A stretch of DNA of 15,814 nucleotides. Origin: Chloroflexota bacterium (GTDB lineage: Bacteria > Chloroflexota > Anaerolineae > Anaerolineales > DRMV01). The notes under the pieces were generated by a model that saw only the letters and a program-made list of their open reading frames with translations, did no database searches and was not told the origin of the DNA. The stretch lies in contig JAADFA010000001.1 of the NCBI GenBank assembly GCA_013153135.1, positions 1 through 15,814 of the forward strand. Reading direction: 5' to 3'. Below are positions 14,078 through 15,814 of the stretch, piece after piece. Within the stretch, counting starts at the first letter, position 1; every line of letters begins with the position of its first letter. The position numbers were made by a program, and so were the translations under genes.

Positions 14078-15814
14078 TTACGCGTTCACCCAGCGCACCT
14101 GGCCCATGGGGGAAGGGTCATAGCCGGGCAGCGCGGCCACCGCGGCCCGGAACGCGTCATCGGCCAAGACCTCCCACACCGGGGCCAGGGTTTCGCTCTC
14201 GTAGTGCTCGGCCGGCACCACCAGGTCGTACTGCTCGGTGAACAAGGGGATGAAGTCCAGGCCCAGGGCTTGCGCGGCCGCGGCAATGCCCAGGCCCACA
14301 TCGGCCCGACCCGACGCGACGGAAGCCGCGACGGCCAGGTGGGTGTATTCTTCCTGGTCGTAGCCCTGCACTTGCTCGGGCCGGATGCCCAGGCGCTCCA
14401 GGTGATAATCCAGCAGGATGCGGGTGCCCGCGCCCCGCTGGCGGTTGACGAAGCGCACATCGGGCCGGGTGAGGTCCTCGAGCCCGCGAATGCCTTTGGG
14501 ATTGCCGCGCGGCACGATAAGGCCTTGCTGCCGGTAGGTCAGGGTGACCAGCGCGACCCGACGGCCCGGCAGGTAGCGGCGCACGTACGGCGCGTTGTAT
14601 TCGCCCGTCTCGGGGTCGAGCAGGTGCGCGCCCGCCAGGTGCGCCTCCCCGCGGCGCAGCGCGACCAGACCGCCCAAACTGCCCACGTGCGCGGACGAGA
14701 GCCGCCGACGCCGCGGGGCCAGATATTGGGCCATGAGGTCCAGGGCCACATCGTGCGAACCAATGGCCAGGATGCTGCGGGCCAGCTCGTGAGGCGGGCG
14801 GTAGAGTCGCACCTCGACTTCCGCGCCCGCGGGCAGGCCCTGCACGCCTCGGGGTACGATCACGATGCCATCCGCGCGCACCAGGGACGTGATGACGCCC
14901 GCGCCGCGGGACAGAGGCGCGGCCAGCCAACGCTCGCCCACCCGACCCACGGCCACGCGCACATAATCGTCGTCACCGGGCGGCGAGGTCAGTTTGCGGG
15001 TCAGGTGCGCGGTCAGGGTCTGGGGCTCGTGGGGCGCGCGGCCCAGCCAACGGGCGAGCAACGGCTCAACGAAAATCTCGCCCGTGAGCGCGGCCGACAC
15101 GGGATAGCCCGGCACGCCGATGATGGGCACCCGGCGGTCGCCCAAATGTAGCATCCCCATGATGACCGGATGCCCGGGTCGCACCGCGATGCCGTGCACC
15201 AGCAGTTCACCCAGGCTCTCGACCACGCGCGCGGAAAAGTCCTCGGAGCCCGCGGACGAACCCGCGTTGAGCAGCACCAGGTCGTGCTCGGCCCCGGCCT
15301 GGGCCACTCGCTCGCGGATGAGCTCAAAATCGTCGGGCGTGATGGGGTAACGGGTGGCCTGACCGCCCCATTGGTTGACTTGCGCGGCCAGCACCACGGA
15401 ATTGAACTCGATGATGTCGCCGGGCTTGGGCTCGGTGCCGATGGGCACCAGCTCCGTCCCCGTGGGCAGGATGGCGACCCGGGGCTTGCGGGCCACGGTC
15501 AGGTGAGAGAACCCTGCGGCCGCGAGCGCGCCCAGGTCCGCGGGGCGCAGCACGTGGCCCTCGGGCAGCACAAGCTGGGTCGCGACAATATCCTCACCCA
15601 TGGGCCGCACGTTCTTCCACGGCGGCAGCGCGACCCGCACCCGCACCGTATGCGGGCGCCGCGGGTCGGCTGCGGGCCGCCCGTCCGCGTCCAGAGGCTC
15701 GGTCTGCTCAATGGGCACCACCACGTCGGCCCACGGGGGCAGCGGGTCGCCCGTGTCCACATACACCGCGTCCTCGCCGTAGCGCAAATCCACGGGATGC
15801 GTCGGCGACGCGCC
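14078..15814 (-). CDS. moeA: MoeA-type molybdopterin molybdenumtransferase fused to a periplasmic-binding-protein-like domain; N-terminus cut by window
   Basis: MoeA inserts molybdate (or tungstate) into adenylylated molybdopterin in the cytoplasm. The frame stays open to the window end, giving 578 visible residues. Counting from the first visible residue, the MoeA parts are: DTGDPLPPWADVVVP (20-34) from the N-terminal domain; the molybdopterin-binding domain (about 109-258) with PTGTEL (117-122), NAGSSAGSEDF (183-193), RPGHPVIMG (212-220) and GVPGYPVSA (233-241); and a beta-barrel domain IV to about 338. Residues 345-578 are a second domain, beginning AIGSHDVALDLMAQYL and including VNRQRGAGTRILLDY. 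It resembles the substrate-binding-protein-like module found fused to MoeA in some anaerobes and archaea. That module may bind the oxyanion or regulate loading, which is inference. A GTG at 15793 is not the true start, because the conserved N-terminal region of MoeA lies beyond the edge. Confidence 0.93.
   Translation of the reverse strand, partial: GASPTHPVDLRYGEDAVYVDTGDPLPPWADVVVPIEQTEPLDADGRPAADPRRPHTVRVRVALPPWKNVRPMGEDIVATQLVLPEGHVLRPADLGALAAAGFSHLTVARKPRVAILPTGTELVPIGTEPKPGDIIEFNSVVLAAQVNQWGGQATRYPITPDDFELIRERVAQAGAEHDLVLLNAGSSAGSEDFSARVVESLGELLVHGIAVRPGHPVIMGMLHLGDRRVPIIGVPGYPVSAALTGEIFVEPLLARWLGRAPHEPQTLTAHLTRKLTSPPGDDDYVRVAVGRVGERWLAAPLSRGAGVITSLVRADGIVIVPRGVQGLPAGAEVEVRLYRPPHELARSILAIGSHDVALDLMAQYLAPRRRRLSSAHVGSLGGLVALRRGEAHLAGAHLLDPETGEYNAPYVRRYLPGRRVALVTLTYRQQGLIVPRGNPKGIRGLEDLTRPDVRFVNRQRGAGTRILLDYHLERLGIRPEQVQGYDQEEYTHLAVAASVASGRADVGLGIAAAAQALGLDFIPLFTEQYDLVVPAEHYESETLAPVWEVLADDAFRAAVAALPGYDPSPMGQVRWVNA

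Noticed and set aside
13991..15151. Long plus-strand open frame (386 codons) antisense to moeA
   Set aside because: Composition-driven shadow rich in Arg, Gly, His and Gln; the minus strand encodes clear MoeA motifs.
15793..15814. GTG at 15793 as the moeA start
   Set aside because: The frame stays open to the window edge, and the conserved N-terminal part of MoeA would be missing, so the gene is simply cut by the window.

Overview
The window is 15.8 kb of GC-rich bacterial chromosome that is almost fully coding. It carries ten protein genes, two of them cut by the window ends, and no rRNA, tRNA, CRISPR array or transposase that I can recognise. The gene content points to an anaerobic or facultative bacterium: a single-chain pyruvate:ferredoxin oxidoreductase, and a MoeA fused to a periplasmic-binding-protein-like domain. 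Extended -10 promoters of the form TGGTA(C/G)AAT and heavy use of GCG/CGC codons would fit a Chloroflexota (Anaerolineae-like) lineage, but that assignment is a weak inference and no marker gene here settles it.

Layout. (1) 1-3538, minus: nifJ-type pyruvate:ferredoxin oxidoreductase, complete except for a few C-terminal codons. (2) 3542-3823: divergent intergenic region with candidate promoters for both sides. (3) 3824-8649, plus: a tightly packed set made of a beta-class DNA methyltransferase (SPPY type, probably N4-cytosine), a probable PD-(D/E)XK-like restriction endonuclease, uvrB, and a zinc-binding MDR-type oxidoreductase whose ATG overlaps the uvrB stop. (4) 8650-9060: a non-coding stretch rich in small GC palindromes and a repeated core, resembling REP-type repeats. 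(5) 9074-12470, plus: a regulated operon of a TetR regulator, an extended SDR dehydrogenase and a 3-ketosteroid-dehydrogenase-like flavoprotein. The three genes are joined by two 4-base ATGA overlaps and preceded by an extended -10 promoter with a 12-bp perfect palindrome next to it, a likely TetR operator. (6) 12486-12558: a 13-bp perfect inverted repeat between convergent units. (7) 12626-14002, minus: a putative lipoprotein with a Pro/Ser/Thr-rich linker and a C-terminal SH3b domain. (8) 14078-15814, minus: moeA-PBP fusion, cut at its N-terminus by the window end.

How the parts may work together. NifJ makes acetyl-CoA and reduced ferredoxin. MoeA inserts molybdenum (or tungsten) into molybdopterin, and its fused domain may bind or sense the oxyanion. 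The methyltransferase and nuclease look like a compact type II restriction-modification system placed directly upstream of the uvrB repair gene, perhaps in one transcript. The TetR-SDR-flavoprotein operon looks like a small inducible redox pathway, with alcohol-to-ketone oxidation followed by ring 1,2-desaturation of a steroid-like or alicyclic ketone; the substrate is unknown. The least ordinary parts are the restriction nuclease, whose active-site motif reads SxK rather than ExK, the steroid-type operon with its operator, and the repeat family that also appears inside the 3' end of the flavoprotein gene.
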